DNA of 39,070 bases from Clostridium sp. MCC353 (GCF_018785315.1 NZ_WQPN01000018.1:1-39070); one strand, 5' to 3'. Shown: positions 1 to 8,809, counted from the stretch's first letter. Numbers and translations are program-made. The notes: generated from the sequence alone by a model not told the origin.

Positions 1-71
1 CCCGGTGTTTCCGGACGGCCTTCCGTCTGGTTTCACATTCGTCTGCGTTCCCCGGATTCCCGGCGATACAA

Positions 72-1307
72 TTACGAATACATTTTATGAAGATTTTCCA
101 CGATTTTTATCAGCAGGTCCACGATCTTCTCCATGGACTGGATACAGATGAACTCATATTTTCCATGGAAATTGTGTCCGCCGGTGCAGAGATTAGGGCA
201 TGGCAGGCCCTGATACGATAAACGGGCTCCGTCCGTGCCGCCGCGGATCGGGCAGATTTGGGGAGTTATGGATAACTCTTCCATGGATTCACGGGCCAGA
301 TCAATCATATAGATATGTGGTTCAATCTTTTCCCTCATATTATAATAATTGTCCTTCACCTCAGCCAGAACCGTATCATTCCCATACTTCTGATTCAGAA
401 AACCGGCTGCTTTCAAAAATAATTCCTTTTTCTGGCTGAATTTAGTCTTATCATGATCCCGGATGATATAGTTTAAGTGTGCCTCTTCCACATCTCCATG
501 GATGTCATTGAGATGGTAGAAGCCTTCATATCCCTCTGTGTACATGGGATTTTCAAAGGCCGGGAGCAGAGACTGGAATTCCATTCCGATTAAAATAGCA
601 TTTTTCATCTTGCCCTTAGCGCTTCCCGGATGGATATTGGAACCGCGGATATGAACTTTTCCGGAAGCCGCATTAAAATTCTCATATTCCAGTTCTCCTA
701 TTTTGCCGCCGTCCACCGTATATGCGATATCAGCGCCAAAAACAGAAATATCAAAACAATCCGTTCCCCTACCCACCTCTTCATCAGGGGTGAAAGCGAT
801 CTGAACCGGCCCGTGGGGAATCTGCGGGTTGGATAAAAAATAATCCGCCATGGTCAAAATTTCCGCAATTCCGGCCTTATCGTCAGCGCCTAACAATGTT
901 GATCCGTCCGTGGTGATCAGATCCTGTCCCTTGTAATCCAATAAGTCGGGGAACTCAGCCGGCGAAAGGCTCAGACCATTTTCCCCGTTAAGCAGAATGT
1001 CACTGCCGTCATAATCTTTTATGATCTGAGGTTTCACCCCTCCGCCCGGATAATCAAAGGACGTGTCCATATGGGCGATAAAGCCCAGCGCGGGCGTATC
1101 CTTTCCATCCGTTGCCGGGATGGACGCGTAAACATAAGAATTCTCATCCACCCGTACATGCTGGGCGCCGAGAGATTTTAGTTCCTCCGCCAGAAACTCT
1201 GCCAAATCCCGCTGTTTTTCCGTACTGGGTATCGCAGCCACATCCGGTTTCGACTGGGTATCGAATGAAATATATTTTAAAAACCGTTCAAGAACACCGC
1301 TGACCAT
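72..1307 (-). CDS. pepT: Peptidase T (tripeptide aminopeptidase)
   Basis: A cytoplasmic zinc aminopeptidase of the M20B family that removes the N-terminal residue of tripeptides. The protein is 411 aa, the usual PepT length. Visible metal-site motifs in order are [26 protein letters not shown] and, near the C-terminus, GGHNFHG. I chose the ATG at 1307 because AGGAGG lies 7 bases upstream. The reading frame is open to 1424, but that extension (starting at TTG) has no ribosome site and runs into the preceding terminator. The gene follows hisIE on the same strand, separated by the terminator at 1364-1395 and a possible own promoter, so it is probably transcribed apart from the his operon. Function is secure from motif content. 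Confidence 0.95.
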   Translation of the reverse strand: MVSGVLERFLKYISFDTQSKPDVAAIPSTEKQRDLAEFLAEELKSLGAQHVRVDENSYVYASIPATDGKDTPALGFIAHMDTSFDYPGGGVKPQIIKDYDGSDILLNGENGLSLSPAEFPDLLDYKGQDLITTDGSTLLGADDKAGIAEILTMADYFLSNPQIPHGPVQIAFTPDEEVGRGTDCFDISVFGADIAYTVDGGKIGELEYENFNAASGKVHIRGSNIHPGSAKGKMKNAILIGMEFQSLLPAFENPMYTEGYEGFYHLNDIHGDVEEAHLNYIIRDHDKTKFSQKKELFLKAAGFLNQKYGNDTVLAEVKDNYYNMREKIEPHIYMIDLARESMEELSITPQICPIRGGTDGARLSYQGLPCPNLCTGGHNFHGKYEFICIQSMEKIVDLLIKIVENLHKMYS

Positions 1308-1344
1308 ATTTTGTCCTCCTGTCAATAAAAATGTAATTAAAACA

Positions 1345-1353
1345 ACTATATCA
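1345..1353 (-). promoter_or_regulatory. Possible extended -10 promoter for pepT
   Basis: On the minus strand TG-A-TATAGT lies just downstream of the his terminator and 38 bases before the pepT start. No good -35 hexamer is present 17 bases upstream, so this would be an extended -10 promoter. Confidence 0.4.
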
Positions 1354-1363
1354 CAAAAGAATT

Positions 1364-1395
1364 TAAAAAGCCAGCAGCAAGAGCTGCCAGCCTTT
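1364..1395 (-). terminator. Intrinsic terminator of the his operon
   Basis: Minus-strand RNA forms a roughly 9-bp stem (GGCTGGCAGC against GCTGCTGGC, with two G-U pairs), a TCTT loop and a run of five T. It lies about 85 bases after the hisIE stop and before pepT. Confidence 0.7.
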
Positions 1396-1478
1396 CCATT
1401 TTGTTTTCCAAATGATTTGCGCAAATGGTTTACATAAAATTATTATGTCAACCGATATATTAAAATCCTCACGTGCTG

Positions 1479-2774
1479 TTACCGTCTCGATAATTCGTCT
1501 GTAATTTCTTCCCAGCCAATTCCCTTATCAGCCATTAAAACCATCATGTGATATAAGAAATCAGCGATTTCATATTTGATCTCTTCCGGGTTGGGATTTT
1601 TAGCAGCGATCACAATTTCCGTCGCCTCTTCTCCCAGTTTCTTTAATATTTTATCAATCCCCTTATCAAACAGGTAATTGGTATAGGAGCCTTCTTTTGG
1701 ATGTTCCTTCCTGTCCAGGATCACGGCAAATACATCTTCAAATACTTTCAGCGGATTGGTTTCCCTGTATTCCTTCTCTGCCAGGGTCTGGAAAAAACAG
1801 GTCCGGGAACCGGTGTGGCAGGCCGCTCCGATCTGATTCACTTTTGCCAGGATAGTATCGTTATCACAGTCCAGTTTCAAAGACTTTACATATTGGTAAT
1901 GGCCTGAAGTCTCACCTTTCAGCCACAGTTTCTGCCTGCTTCGGCTGTAATAAGTCATCTTTCCAGTGGTCAGAGTGGAGTTAAACGCCTCCTCATTCAT
2001 GTAGGACAGCATCAGAACCTCATCCGTCTTATAATCCTGAACGATAACGGGAACCAGCCCGTCTCCATTCCGTTTAAAATCCCTCCATTCTATGGAGGAT
2101 TCAAATGTATCGGTAACAATTCCCCTGGCCTTCAGTTCCTGCTTCCGTTTCATGCAGTTGCCGCTCTCCTCCCCCGGTGCCGTAAGAATTACGCCGCCTA
2201 CCGTGGGCACTTTGAGACAGGCTGCTATGGAAGAAACCGTGTCATCATCGCAAAACAGCAGAAACTCCGCCGAATGTCCGGAAATGTCAAGAAGCTGTTC
2301 CTGATCCAGCTTAGGCACATCCAGAATCATGCAGGAAGCGCCTAACTGTACGAACTCTTCCGTCCGTTTCAGATAACTGAAATCGGATAGATACGCATAT
2401 GTTTTTTCACTGCCGAACCGGTCCGCCGCTTCTTTTATCAAATCAATATTGTCTTCCAGGCTCACATCTAAAAAAGCTGCCTTCGCTCCTGCATACAGAT
2501 ATTTTTTGATGTCTTCCAGCCGTTTTACACGGCCTCCCGCGATGATGGGAATATCTACGGCGCCGGCAGCCGCTTTTATGATTCCGATGGTCCGTTCATG
2601 ATCTTCATCCGTCTCGGATATATCGTGAATCAACAGTTCATCCGCTCCATTATCGCTGTAAAAACGGCATAATGTGATGATATCGTCGCTGTAATATTCC
2701 TCCCCGTAATCCCGGATATAGGCGCGTCCCTCTTTACAGGCAAAGCTGGGGATTAATTTTTTATAACTTTCCAT
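1479..2774 (-). CDS. hisI: HisIE (PR-AMP cyclohydrolase / PR-ATP pyrophosphatase) with N-terminal HisF-like barrel
   Basis: Catalyses histidine steps 2 and 3. Residues about 230-335 are the cyclohydrolase: [16 protein letters not shown], then Asp302/304/306 for Mg with Cys303, Cys319 and Cys326 for Zn (ACHTGSRTC). Residues about 345-431 are the HisE pyrophosphohydrolase ([17 protein letters not shown]). Residues 1-225 resemble the HisA/HisF barrel: [10 protein letters not shown] aligns with the HisF motif IPCLDVKDGR, but the catalytic Asp is Ala12, and the region holding the second Asp (about 125-131) is degenerate. The barrel is probably non-catalytic. At 431 aa the protein is about twice the size of a plain HisIE. 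It is the last gene of the operon; the start has GAGG upstream. The HisI and HisE calls are firm; the role of the N-terminal domain is inference. Confidence 0.93.
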   Translation of the reverse strand: MESYKKLIPSFACKEGRAYIRDYGEEYYSDDIITLCRFYSDNGADELLIHDISETDEDHERTIGIIKAAAGAVDIPIIAGGRVKRLEDIKKYLYAGAKAAFLDVSLEDNIDLIKEAADRFGSEKTYAYLSDFSYLKRTEEFVQLGASCMILDVPKLDQEQLLDISGHSAEFLLFCDDDTVSSIAACLKVPTVGGVILTAPGEESGNCMKRKQELKARGIVTDTFESSIEWRDFKRNGDGLVPVIVQDYKTDEVLMLSYMNEEAFNSTLTTGKMTYYSRSRQKLWLKGETSGHYQYVKSLKLDCDNDTILAKVNQIGAACHTGSRTCFFQTLAEKEYRETNPLKVFEDVFAVILDRKEHPKEGSYTNYLFDKGIDKILKKLGEEATEIVIAAKNPNPEEIKYEIADFLYHMMVLMADKGIGWEEITDELSRR

Positions 2775-2778
2775 ATTT

Positions 2779-2808
2779 CCTCGATTCCTGCCGCGGATAC
2801 AGGCGGCA
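2779..2808 (-). repeat. Hairpin plus GGAATCGAGG leader element before hisIE
   Basis: On the minus strand GCCGC, an 8-base loop and GCGGC are followed by AGGAATCGAGG and then the hisIE ATG. Nearly the same arrangement precedes recU at 8120-8144, so this looks like a short repeated leader that also supplies the ribosome site. Confidence 0.5.
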
Positions 2809-2815
2809 CAAAATT

Positions 2816-3538
2816 TTACACGGTTTCAAAGGCTGCCACCGCTTCTTTTAAATCCACCCTTTTTTCATACAGGGCTTTTCCAATTATGGCTCCCCGGATT
2901 CCCGCCTGATACAGGCAGGCCAGATCCTCCATGGAAGAAACTCCGCCCGAAGCGATGATATCCAGGCCGGTTTCTTCTGTCAGCTTTCTGGTATATTCCA
3001 CATTTGGCCCAGAGAGCATGCCGTCCTTTGAGATGTCCGTATATACGATATGTTTCACGCCGTATTCCTTCATCTTCATACAGAGGCCGGAAGCAGTCAG
3101 CGCGCTGATTTTTTCCCATCCCTCAACGGCCACCATACCGTCCTTGGCATCGACGCCCACCACAATCCGTTCCGACCCGAATTCAGCCACCAGATCCCTG
3201 ATGAATTCCGGATTCTCCACCGCTTTTGTTCCGATAATAACACGTGAAATTCCCAGATCCAGCATATTTTTCACCGCTTCACGGCTTCGGATTCCTCCGC
3301 CCAGTTGTACCGGAACAGTGACGGAAGAAACAATCTTTCTGATAGCTTCTTCATTGACCGAACGGCCCGCTAAAGCTCCGTCCAAATCCACCAAATGCAG
3401 AAAAGAAGCTCCCTGGGATACCCAGAGTGCTGCCATATCAGCCGGAGTGTCGGAGTATACCTTTACATTATCGAATAATCCCTGTGTCAGCCTGACACAG
3501 GCTCCATTTTTAATATCAATCGCAGGATATAACTGCAT
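2816..3538 (-). CDS. hisA: HisA, ProFAR isomerase
   Basis: Converts ProFAR to PRFAR, the fourth step of histidine synthesis. It is a 240-aa (beta/alpha)8 barrel of standard length. The first catalytic Asp is Asp8 in PAIDI and the second is in GVDAKDG (about residues 128-134). Phosphate-binding loops LGGGIR and ASGGVSS are intact, as is IGKALYE near the end. It differs clearly from the degenerate HisF-like domain encoded just downstream, so the operon holds one working and one decayed barrel of this superfamily. It lies 18 bases downstream of hisB and 41 bases upstream of hisIE; that second gap contains a small hairpin. Confidence 0.96.
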   Translation of the reverse strand: MQLYPAIDIKNGACVRLTQGLFDNVKVYSDTPADMAALWVSQGASFLHLVDLDGALAGRSVNEEAIRKIVSSVTVPVQLGGGIRSREAVKNMLDLGISRVIIGTKAVENPEFIRDLVAEFGSERIVVGVDAKDGMVAVEGWEKISALTASGLCMKMKEYGVKHIVYTDISKDGMLSGPNVEYTRKLTEETGLDIIASGGVSSMEDLACLYQAGIRGAIIGKALYEKRVDLKEAVAAFETV

Positions 3539-3556
3539 AACCGTCCTCTCTTTCTT

Positions 3557-4147
3557 TCAGGATAAACTGCCCTTTGTGGACAGAACCCCCGTAATCCTCG
3601 GATCAAACCCGGTTGCCTGGTCCAGGGCCTTGGCAAATGCTTTAAACGCGCCCTCGATAATATGATGGTTGTTGATTCCCTCAAGCTGTTTAAAATGAAG
3701 GTTCATCTCCGCCCCATAGGAAACCGCATAGAAAAATTCCCGGATCATTTCCGTCTCCAAATCTCCAACCTTTTCCCGGTCCAGTTTTAAATCATAGAGG
3801 AAATACGGACGCCCCGACAGGTCCAGGGCGCATAGAACCAAGGTTTCATCCATGGGAAGGATGGAAAAGCCGTAACGCGCGATCCCTTTTTTATCACCGG
3901 CCGCCTCTTTAATGGCCTTTCCCAAAACAATTCCCGTATCTTCAATGGTATGATGGGTGTCCACATCCAGGTCCCCATCCACATGTACGCTTAAATCAAA
4001 GAACCCGTGGCGGGCGAAGCCTTCCAGCATGTGGTCGAAAAAACCGATTCCCGTATGGATGTCGCTTTTTCCGCTGCCATCCAGATTGAGTGTCAGGCTG
4101 ATTTTTGTTTCTTTTGTATCACGGTTAATGGTCGCTGTCCGGTTCAT
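3557..4147 (-). CDS. hisB: HisB, imidazoleglycerol-phosphate dehydratase
   Basis: Dehydrates imidazole glycerol phosphate to imidazole acetol phosphate. The protein is 196 aa, the monofunctional form without a histidinol phosphatase domain. Metal-binding His motifs are visible: GFFDHML, DTHHTIED and GINNHHIIEG, plus the typical N-terminus with RDTKET. The start at 4147 is chosen because AGGAGGTGCAG lies directly before it; a longer in-frame reading to 4198 would run back into hisD. It lies 10 bases after hisD. A separate histidinol phosphatase must be encoded elsewhere, as none is in this operon. Confidence 0.96.
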   Translation of the reverse strand: MNRTATINRDTKETKISLTLNLDGSGKSDIHTGIGFFDHMLEGFARHGFFDLSVHVDGDLDVDTHHTIEDTGIVLGKAIKEAAGDKKGIARYGFSILPMDETLVLCALDLSGRPYFLYDLKLDREKVGDLETEMIREFFYAVSYGAEMNLHFKQLEGINNHHIIEGAFKAFAKALDQATGFDPRITGVLSTKGSLS

Positions 4148-4157
4148 TCTGCACCTC

Positions 4158-5456
4158 CTAATCCTGGTCTTCAAATCTGACGCGTATGGAATTGGCATGG
4201 GCGGTCAGATGTTCTGCTTCTGCAAATTTGATGATGTCCTTATGAATCGGTTCCAGGGCCTCTCTGGAATAGTAAATCACGCTGGATTTCTTGATAAAAT
4301 CATCCACTCCCAGCGGAGAGAAGAATTTCGCCGTCCCGTTGGTGGGGAGAACGTGGTTGGGCCCTGCAAAATAGTCGCCCAAAGGTTCGGAACTGTATTC
4401 ACCGATAAAGATGGCTCCTGCATTCTGTATCTTTGTCATGACCTCAAAGGGGTTCTTTGTGACAATTTCCAGGTGTTCGGATGCGATGTCGTTAGCTGTC
4501 TGTATAGCCTCCTCCAAAGTGTCCACCACCAGAATATATCCGTAATTATCCAGGGATTTCCTGAGGATTTCTTTTCTTGATAACTTCTCTGTAAATTCCT
4601 CTGCCTGGGCCGATACTTTTTCAGCCAGTTCCATGCTGGTGGTAACCAGAATGGCGGATGCCAGTTCGTCGTGTTCCGCCTGAGACAACAGATCGGCGGC
4701 CACAAAACGTGGGTTGGCGGATTCATCGGCAATGACCAGAATCTCGCTGGGCCCCGCAATACTGTCGATGCTCACATGGCCGTATACGGCCTTTTTCGCC
4801 AGCGCCACAAAGATATTGCCCGGCCCTACGATTTTATTGACGCGGGGAACTGACTGGGTTCCGAAAGCCAAAGCTGCAACCGCCTGGGCGCCGCCCACCT
4901 TATAAACCTCCGTAGCCCCAGCAAGATGGGCTGCCGTCAAGGTGACAGGGTTCACTTTTCCGTCCTGTCCGGGAGGCGTAACCATCACGATCCGCTTCAC
5001 CCCAGCCACTTCCGCCGGTATGATATTCATCAGGACAGAAGACGGATAAGCCGCTTTTCCGCCCGGAACATAAACCCCTGCGCTTTCCAGAGCGGTAACC
5101 TTCTGCCCCAGCAGAGTTCCGTCCGGCCTGGTATCAAACCAACTGTGGCGCACCTGCATCTCATGGTAACTGCGGATGTTCTTCATGGCCTTCTTCATGA
5201 CCTCCAGAAGCTCCGGCTCCACCTGGGCCATGGCTTCCCGGATTTCATCTTCGGTAACACGGATATTCTCTGCACTGATCACCGCTTTATCAAATTTTTT
5301 CGTATATTCAAATACGGCCTCGTCTTTTCTTTCCTTTACATCGTCAACAATCTGCTGAACGGTATCCGCATAACTGTCATAATTGTTCGGATCCCGTTTC
5401 AAAAGATCCGCCAGAATATTCTGTTTCGACTGTTCATCTAATTTAATGATTTTCAT
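4158..5456 (-). CDS. hisD: HisD, histidinol dehydrogenase
   Basis: Carries out the last two oxidations, histidinol to histidine, with NAD. The length of 432 aa is normal. Recognisable blocks are GVYVPGGKAAYPS, the KIVGPGN segment, SIAGPSE, LLSQAEHDE with Zn and catalytic residues, and GPNHVLPT near residue 370. The start has a GAGG site. The 59-base gap to hisG on the 5' side contains a 5-bp stem hairpin (5473-5486) with no T-run, so the operon probably continues through it. Confidence 0.97.
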   Translation of the reverse strand: MKIIKLDEQSKQNILADLLKRDPNNYDSYADTVQQIVDDVKERKDEAVFEYTKKFDKAVISAENIRVTEDEIREAMAQVEPELLEVMKKAMKNIRSYHEMQVRHSWFDTRPDGTLLGQKVTALESAGVYVPGGKAAYPSSVLMNIIPAEVAGVKRIVMVTPPGQDGKVNPVTLTAAHLAGATEVYKVGGAQAVAALAFGTQSVPRVNKIVGPGNIFVALAKKAVYGHVSIDSIAGPSEILVIADESANPRFVAADLLSQAEHDELASAILVTTSMELAEKVSAQAEEFTEKLSRKEILRKSLDNYGYILVVDTLEEAIQTANDIASEHLEIVTKNPFEVMTKIQNAGAIFIGEYSSEPLGDYFAGPNHVLPTNGTAKFFSPLGVDDFIKKSSVIYYSREALEPIHKDIIKFAEAEHLTAHANSIRVRFEDQD

Positions 5457-5515
5457 AGCTGCCTCACATTCTGCCGTATGGACGGCTTCTCAATCCGCGT
5501 ATAAAAAACCTCTCT

Positions 5516-6166
5516 TTATCCCTGCTGTTCCTTCAGCAAACGTTTTAAATCCTGTATGATTCCGGTAATTCGTTCATTTTCCCGTTTCAGGCTGACCTGG
5601 TTAACCACCATCCTGGCCGACAGCGGGCACACCTCTTCCAGAACGTCCAATCCGTTCTCACGGAGGGTGGATCCCGTTTCCACAATATCCACGATCACTT
5701 CTGAAAGCCCTACAATGGGCGCCAGCTCAATGGATCCGTTCAGCTTGATGATTTCCACAGTCTGATGTTTTTTATTATAAAAATAATCTTTGGCAATATT
5801 GGGGTATTTGGTCGCAACGCGGATCATCTCGTGGTGCTTTAAGAGTTCCTCTGCCGGCCGGGGTCCGCAAACGCACATTCTGCACTTTCCAATTCCCAGA
5901 TCCATTACTTCATATAATTTGCGTCCTTCTTCCAGTATGGTATCCTTTCCCACGATTCCAATATCGGCCGCCCCATATTCCACATAGGTAGGCACATCGC
6001 TGGCCTTGGCAAGGAAAAACCGGAATCCCAGCTCTTCATTGGTAAATATCAGTTTTCTGGAAGACTTATCCTTCATCTCCTCGCAGGTGATTCCGATCTT
6101 TTCAAATAATTCCAACGACTGGTTGGCCAGACGACCCTTTGCAAGGGCAAATGTCAAATATCTCAT
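5516..6166 (-). CDS. hisG: HisG, ATP phosphoribosyltransferase (short form)
   Basis: Catalyses the committed step, ATP plus PRPP to PR-ATP. At 216 aa it is the short form that lacks the C-terminal histidine-binding domain; in this family activity and feedback inhibition need the HisZ partner, which is encoded immediately upstream. Visible motifs are LAKGRL at the N-terminus, [11 protein letters not shown], and [14 protein letters not shown], the PRPP loop. It starts 12 bases after the hisZ stop behind GGGGAGGAATT. Presence of both genes fits an octameric HisG-HisZ enzyme, by family knowledge. Confidence 0.96.
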   Translation of the reverse strand: MRYLTFALAKGRLANQSLELFEKIGITCEEMKDKSSRKLIFTNEELGFRFFLAKASDVPTYVEYGAADIGIVGKDTILEEGRKLYEVMDLGIGKCRMCVCGPRPAEELLKHHEMIRVATKYPNIAKDYFYNKKHQTVEIIKLNGSIELAPIVGLSEVIVDIVETGSTLRENGLDVLEEVCPLSARMVVNQVSLKRENERITGIIQDLKRLLKEQQG

Positions 6167-6178
6167 AATTCCTCCCCG

Positions 6179-7441
6179 TTAATGTAAGTATTCGCTGATC
6201 GGAATCTGATCTTCCTGATCCTTATGCATGTCCATAGCCCGCACCGTCTGTCCGTCCAGTGCCAGATACAAAAGGTTCCTGATTCCGGACCGCTTCGCAT
6301 AGTCTTTGTACTCTTCAACCGGTTTGGACTGGGACTTCCGCATGAGGCCGCAGGCGATATTCAGCGTGCGGAAATGTCTTGCAAGGGCGATGGCAGGTTC
6401 CCTGGCATCCATGTCATAAAGCACCAGCGTATTGGCCATGGATACGTCGATTTCAATCTTCTGTCTGGACAAAGCCATCATAAGGCGGTCAATGACAATG
6501 GCAAATCCCACTGCCGGAGTATCTTTTCCAAACTGTATCAGCAGTTTGTCATAGCGGCCGCCGTTTACCACATAATCGCCGGTTCCATAGGTATACGCCT
6601 TGAAAATGATCCCGGTATAATAGGAATACTTGCTCAGCATGCCTAAATCATAGGATACGTATTCGGAAAGCCCGTACATGGCCAGGATCCGGTGCACGTT
6701 TTCCAGGCGTTCCACTGCCCGCACCGCCCTTTTATTCTGCGTCAGTTTTTTCGCCTCCAATATCTGCTCCAAGGAGCCGAACAGTTCCGGCAGCTTTAAA
6801 AACACTTGTTTCAAAGAATCCTCCATGGGCTGGGATTCCACCAGTTCTTCCACTCCGAAATAATTTTTATTCTCGATCAGTTCCCTGAGCTGTTCCTGGG
6901 TTTCCTCGTCCATGCCGGCCTCTTCCACCAACCCGCGGAAAAAATCAACCTGTCCTAATTCCACCTGGAACTCCTTTAACCCCACGGAAAGCAGGGAATG
7001 TATGACCATAGCGATCATCTCCGCGTCCCCATCGCTGGAATCGTCACCGATCAGTTCCACGCCGGTCTGAGTGGATTCCTTCAGTCGGCCCTGATAGCTG
7101 GTATTGTTGATAAACGTCGGCTCCAGATAACAAAGGCGCAGAGGCATGGTCTCATCCATAAAATATTTAGCCACACATCTCGCAATGGACGGCGTCATAT
7201 CAGGACGGAGCACCAGGGTATTGTTGTCCCGGTCAAAGAATTTAAACATCTCGCCGGACACCACGCTCCCCCGTTCCTTTTTAAAGATATCAAAAAACTC
7301 AAATGTGGGCGTCTCTATATTCTGATATCCATAGAGATGGAAGACTTTCTGTATTTTTTCCTGAACCGCCATTTTTTTGGCACATTCCTCTGAATAGATG
7401 TCCCGGACTCCGTCCGGTGTATGTAAAAGCTGATTATTCAT
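6179..7441 (-). CDS. hisZ: HisZ, ATP phosphoribosyltransferase regulatory subunit
   Basis: A 420-aa paralog of class II histidyl-tRNA synthetase that serves as regulatory partner of short HisG. It has the synthetase-like opening (TPDGVRDIYSEE), motif 2-like VLRPDMTPSIAR, and GGRYDKLLIQFGKDTPAVGFAI. The C-terminal anticodon-domain remnant (about 330-420) is present. A true HisRS is the alternative, but position as first gene directly before a short hisG strongly favours HisZ. The start has CAGGAGG six bases upstream. The operon promoter lies about 75-105 bases upstream, with an inverted repeat in the leader. Confidence 0.92.
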   Translation of the reverse strand: MNNQLLHTPDGVRDIYSEECAKKMAVQEKIQKVFHLYGYQNIETPTFEFFDIFKKERGSVVSGEMFKFFDRDNNTLVLRPDMTPSIARCVAKYFMDETMPLRLCYLEPTFINNTSYQGRLKESTQTGVELIGDDSSDGDAEMIAMVIHSLLSVGLKEFQVELGQVDFFRGLVEEAGMDEETQEQLRELIENKNYFGVEELVESQPMEDSLKQVFLKLPELFGSLEQILEAKKLTQNKRAVRAVERLENVHRILAMYGLSEYVSYDLGMLSKYSYYTGIIFKAYTYGTGDYVVNGGRYDKLLIQFGKDTPAVGFAIVIDRLMMALSRQKIEIDVSMANTLVLYDMDAREPAIALARHFRTLNIACGLMRKSQSKPVEEYKDYAKRSGIRNLLYLALDGQTVRAMDMHKDQEDQIPISEYLH

Positions 7442-7473
7442 AATGCCTCCTGATATTAATCACGTATCGCCGG

Positions 7474-7495
7474 TCACTTTCATATGGTAAAGTGA
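7474..7495. promoter_or_regulatory. Inverted repeat in the his leader
   Basis: TCACTTT, 8 bases, AAAGTGA: a perfect 7-bp inverted repeat between the promoter and hisZ. It is about 22-43 bases downstream of the -10 box, so it could be an operator or a leader hairpin. The leader is too short for a T-box. Confidence 0.4.
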
Positions 7496-7516
7496 TAATT
7501 TAATGACGTGTTTCTT

Positions 7517-7545
7517 ATTATAGAAAAGAATCAGATAATTGTCAA
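7517..7545 (-). promoter_or_regulatory. Sigma-A promoter of the his operon
   Basis: TTGACA (7540-7545), a 17-base spacer and TATAAT (7517-7522) on the minus strand. All twelve positions match consensus. It starts directly after recU, with no terminator visible between them. Confidence 0.85.
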
Positions 7546-7558
7546 CCATTGTTTCCCA

Positions 7559-8113
7559 TCAATTAATTCCCGAATCTTCCCCACTTTTCCGGTTTAAGTC
7601 CTTTTGTATCATTTCAAGATAGTGTACCAGTATGTCTCTATGCCGCCTGATCTTCCAGTCCCTCTCCATCTCCTCATAGGTAAAGCTTTTCCGCCCTCCG
7701 TCCTCCATCCGTTTCCAAAACCGGTAGAGCTCATCAAAGGGCATGTAATAGATTTCGTCCAAAGCGGTGAAATGAATGATGAGAAATGCGATTCCCCCCT
7801 GTTCTTCGAACTCCTTCATAAACTCTACCTGATGGGGATGCACATTCTGGAGCGGAAATGTCTTAGCCGCGCATTCCTTCGCGTCAAAGCAGACCGGAAT
7901 GCCCTGTACGGAGCCGATATAATCCACCGTACTCTTCTGGTCAAAATAGGCCAGCGTGATATGCCGGGATTCTTTTGCAATTGTAATGGGGGTAATCGGC
8001 GTCGGTATTTTCTGGATGAGGGCCAGTTTCTGTTCCCGGTACACCTGATTGCTGTGATTGATCATATCCTCCAGGGTTGAACCACGCAGCCCCCTGCTGT
8101 TCCAGGTTCCCAT
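7559..8113 (-). CDS. recU: RecU, Holliday junction resolvase
   Basis: Structure-specific endonuclease of Firmicutes that cleaves Holliday junctions during recombination and repair. The protein is 184 aa. The opening SRGLRGSTLEDMI is typical, followed by PTPITP, the catalytic core STVDYIG-(6)-VCFDAKE with the Asp, Glu and Lys of the nuclease site, and FPLQNVHPHQ. The start is set by GAGG six bases before the ATG; another ATG four bases upstream is in a different frame. A hairpin leader (8120-8144) shared with hisIE precedes it. The usual partner gene for a penicillin-binding protein is absent; the neighbour is a C39-like peptidase. Confidence 0.92.
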   Translation of the reverse strand: MGTWNSRGLRGSTLEDMINHSNQVYREQKLALIQKIPTPITPITIAKESRHITLAYFDQKSTVDYIGSVQGIPVCFDAKECAAKTFPLQNVHPHQVEFMKEFEEQGGIAFLIIHFTALDEIYYMPFDELYRFWKRMEDGGRKSFTYEEMERDWKIRRHRDILVHYLEMIQKDLNRKSGEDSGIN

Positions 8114-8119
8114 TCATAA

Positions 8120-8144
8120 CCTCGATTCCGCCGCAAATGCGGCA
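8120..8144 (-). repeat. Hairpin plus GGAATCGAGG leader element before recU
   Basis: TGCCGCA-TT-TGCGGC followed by GGAATCGAGG and the recU start, on the minus strand. It matches the element before hisIE in both the hairpin and the 10-base ribosome-site segment. Confidence 0.5.
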
Positions 8145-8148
8145 TATT

Positions 8149-8775
8149 TTATTCGGCGCCCCAGGACACGGCCCGTATGGAATAAACCATATTTCCGTGT
8201 ACGGAAAGGGGCACAGGTTCATTTCCCGGCCGGAGCGGATCCATGCACAGGTAATTATCCCCGTCGCTGCCAACGATTAAAACCCAGTGAGAAGGGCCGT
8301 TTCCGTTATTCTTCACCCGGGCCAGGGGATAGATCCGGTTTTCAAGCCAGGTATCGATCTGTTTTGTGCTCACCGACGCTTTCACCTCCACCGTGGTTTC
8401 CGGGAGGGCATTTTTAATTTCTCCCCACACGATATCGCCGGATGCATTATAAACCTGTTTCTCGGTAAAGAGCCGGTTCAGCTCTCCCGGAGTAAATGAT
8501 TCATGCTGCGATGATTCCTCCGCCTGTATGGAAAGCGCCGATGCGATGCAGGAAGTCAGACAGCCGGACCCGCCCATGGTGTATACGGACTGTCCCAGTT
8601 TGTCCTCTTTCCATCGGTCGTCTTTTTGAAGGTAATAGACCACGGAAGGCGGCTCATATACCGCCGACGGCAGGGCCTCAACCCCGTTTTTCGGCCTCCG
8701 CAGATAGAAAAAACAGGCTCCGGCAATAACAAGCAAGAGCGTCAGCAGAATAATAGGTATATATTTCTTTTTCAT
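8149..8775 (-). CDS. Membrane-anchored C39-like cysteine peptidase
   Basis: A 208-aa protein with an N-terminal signal anchor (about residues 4-24) and an extracellular domain resembling the Peptidase_C39_2 family. The candidate triad is Cys72 in GGSGCLTS, His163 in SHWVLIVG and Asp179 in CMDPL. Members of this family are papain-fold hydrolases, often secreted and poorly characterised; substrate is unknown. The start at 8775 is chosen for GGAGGATTATT directly upstream; a longer reading to 8820 overlaps the end of the upstream gene. The leader CGCTCCCACATGGAGG resembles those before rsmF and rbgA. It lies between the RluA-type gene and recU. Confidence 0.75.
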   Translation of the reverse strand: MKKKYIPIILLTLLLVIAGACFFYLRRPKNGVEALPSAVYEPPSVVYYLQKDDRWKEDKLGQSVYTMGGSGCLTSCIASALSIQAEESSQHESFTPGELNRLFTEKQVYNASGDIVWGEIKNALPETTVEVKASVSTKQIDTWLENRIYPLARVKNNGNGPSHWVLIVGSDGDNYLCMDPLRPGNEPVPLSVHGNMVYSIRAVSWGAE

Positions 8776-8779
8776 AATA

Positions 8780-8799
8780 ATCCTCCATGTGGGAGCGTT
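8780..8799 (-). repeat. Leader repeat copy (CATGGAGG family)
   Basis: Minus strand CGCTCCCACATGGAGGATT before the C39-like gene. It resembles CGCTTCGGCATGGAGGTTA before rsmF (15861-15879). It is the weakest of four copies. Confidence 0.35.
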
Positions 8800-8809
8800 T
8801 TTTGTGCAG

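Noticed and set aside
1-71. Hairpin with GACGG/CCGTC arms after pepT
   Set aside because: The stem is short and no T-run follows on the minus strand within the window; a terminator or neighbouring gene cannot be supported.
2931-3665. 244-aa plus-strand reading frame opposite hisA and hisB
   Set aside because: It is the antisense shadow of two clearly identified enzymes, rich in Ser, Thr and Pro, with no ribosome site.
3957-4580. 207-aa plus-strand reading frame across hisB and hisD
   Set aside because: Antisense to conserved coding sequence and no protein family features.
7442-7516. T-box riboswitch upstream of hisZ
   Set aside because: The leader is only about 70 bases and lacks a T-box sequence, specifier loop and terminator.
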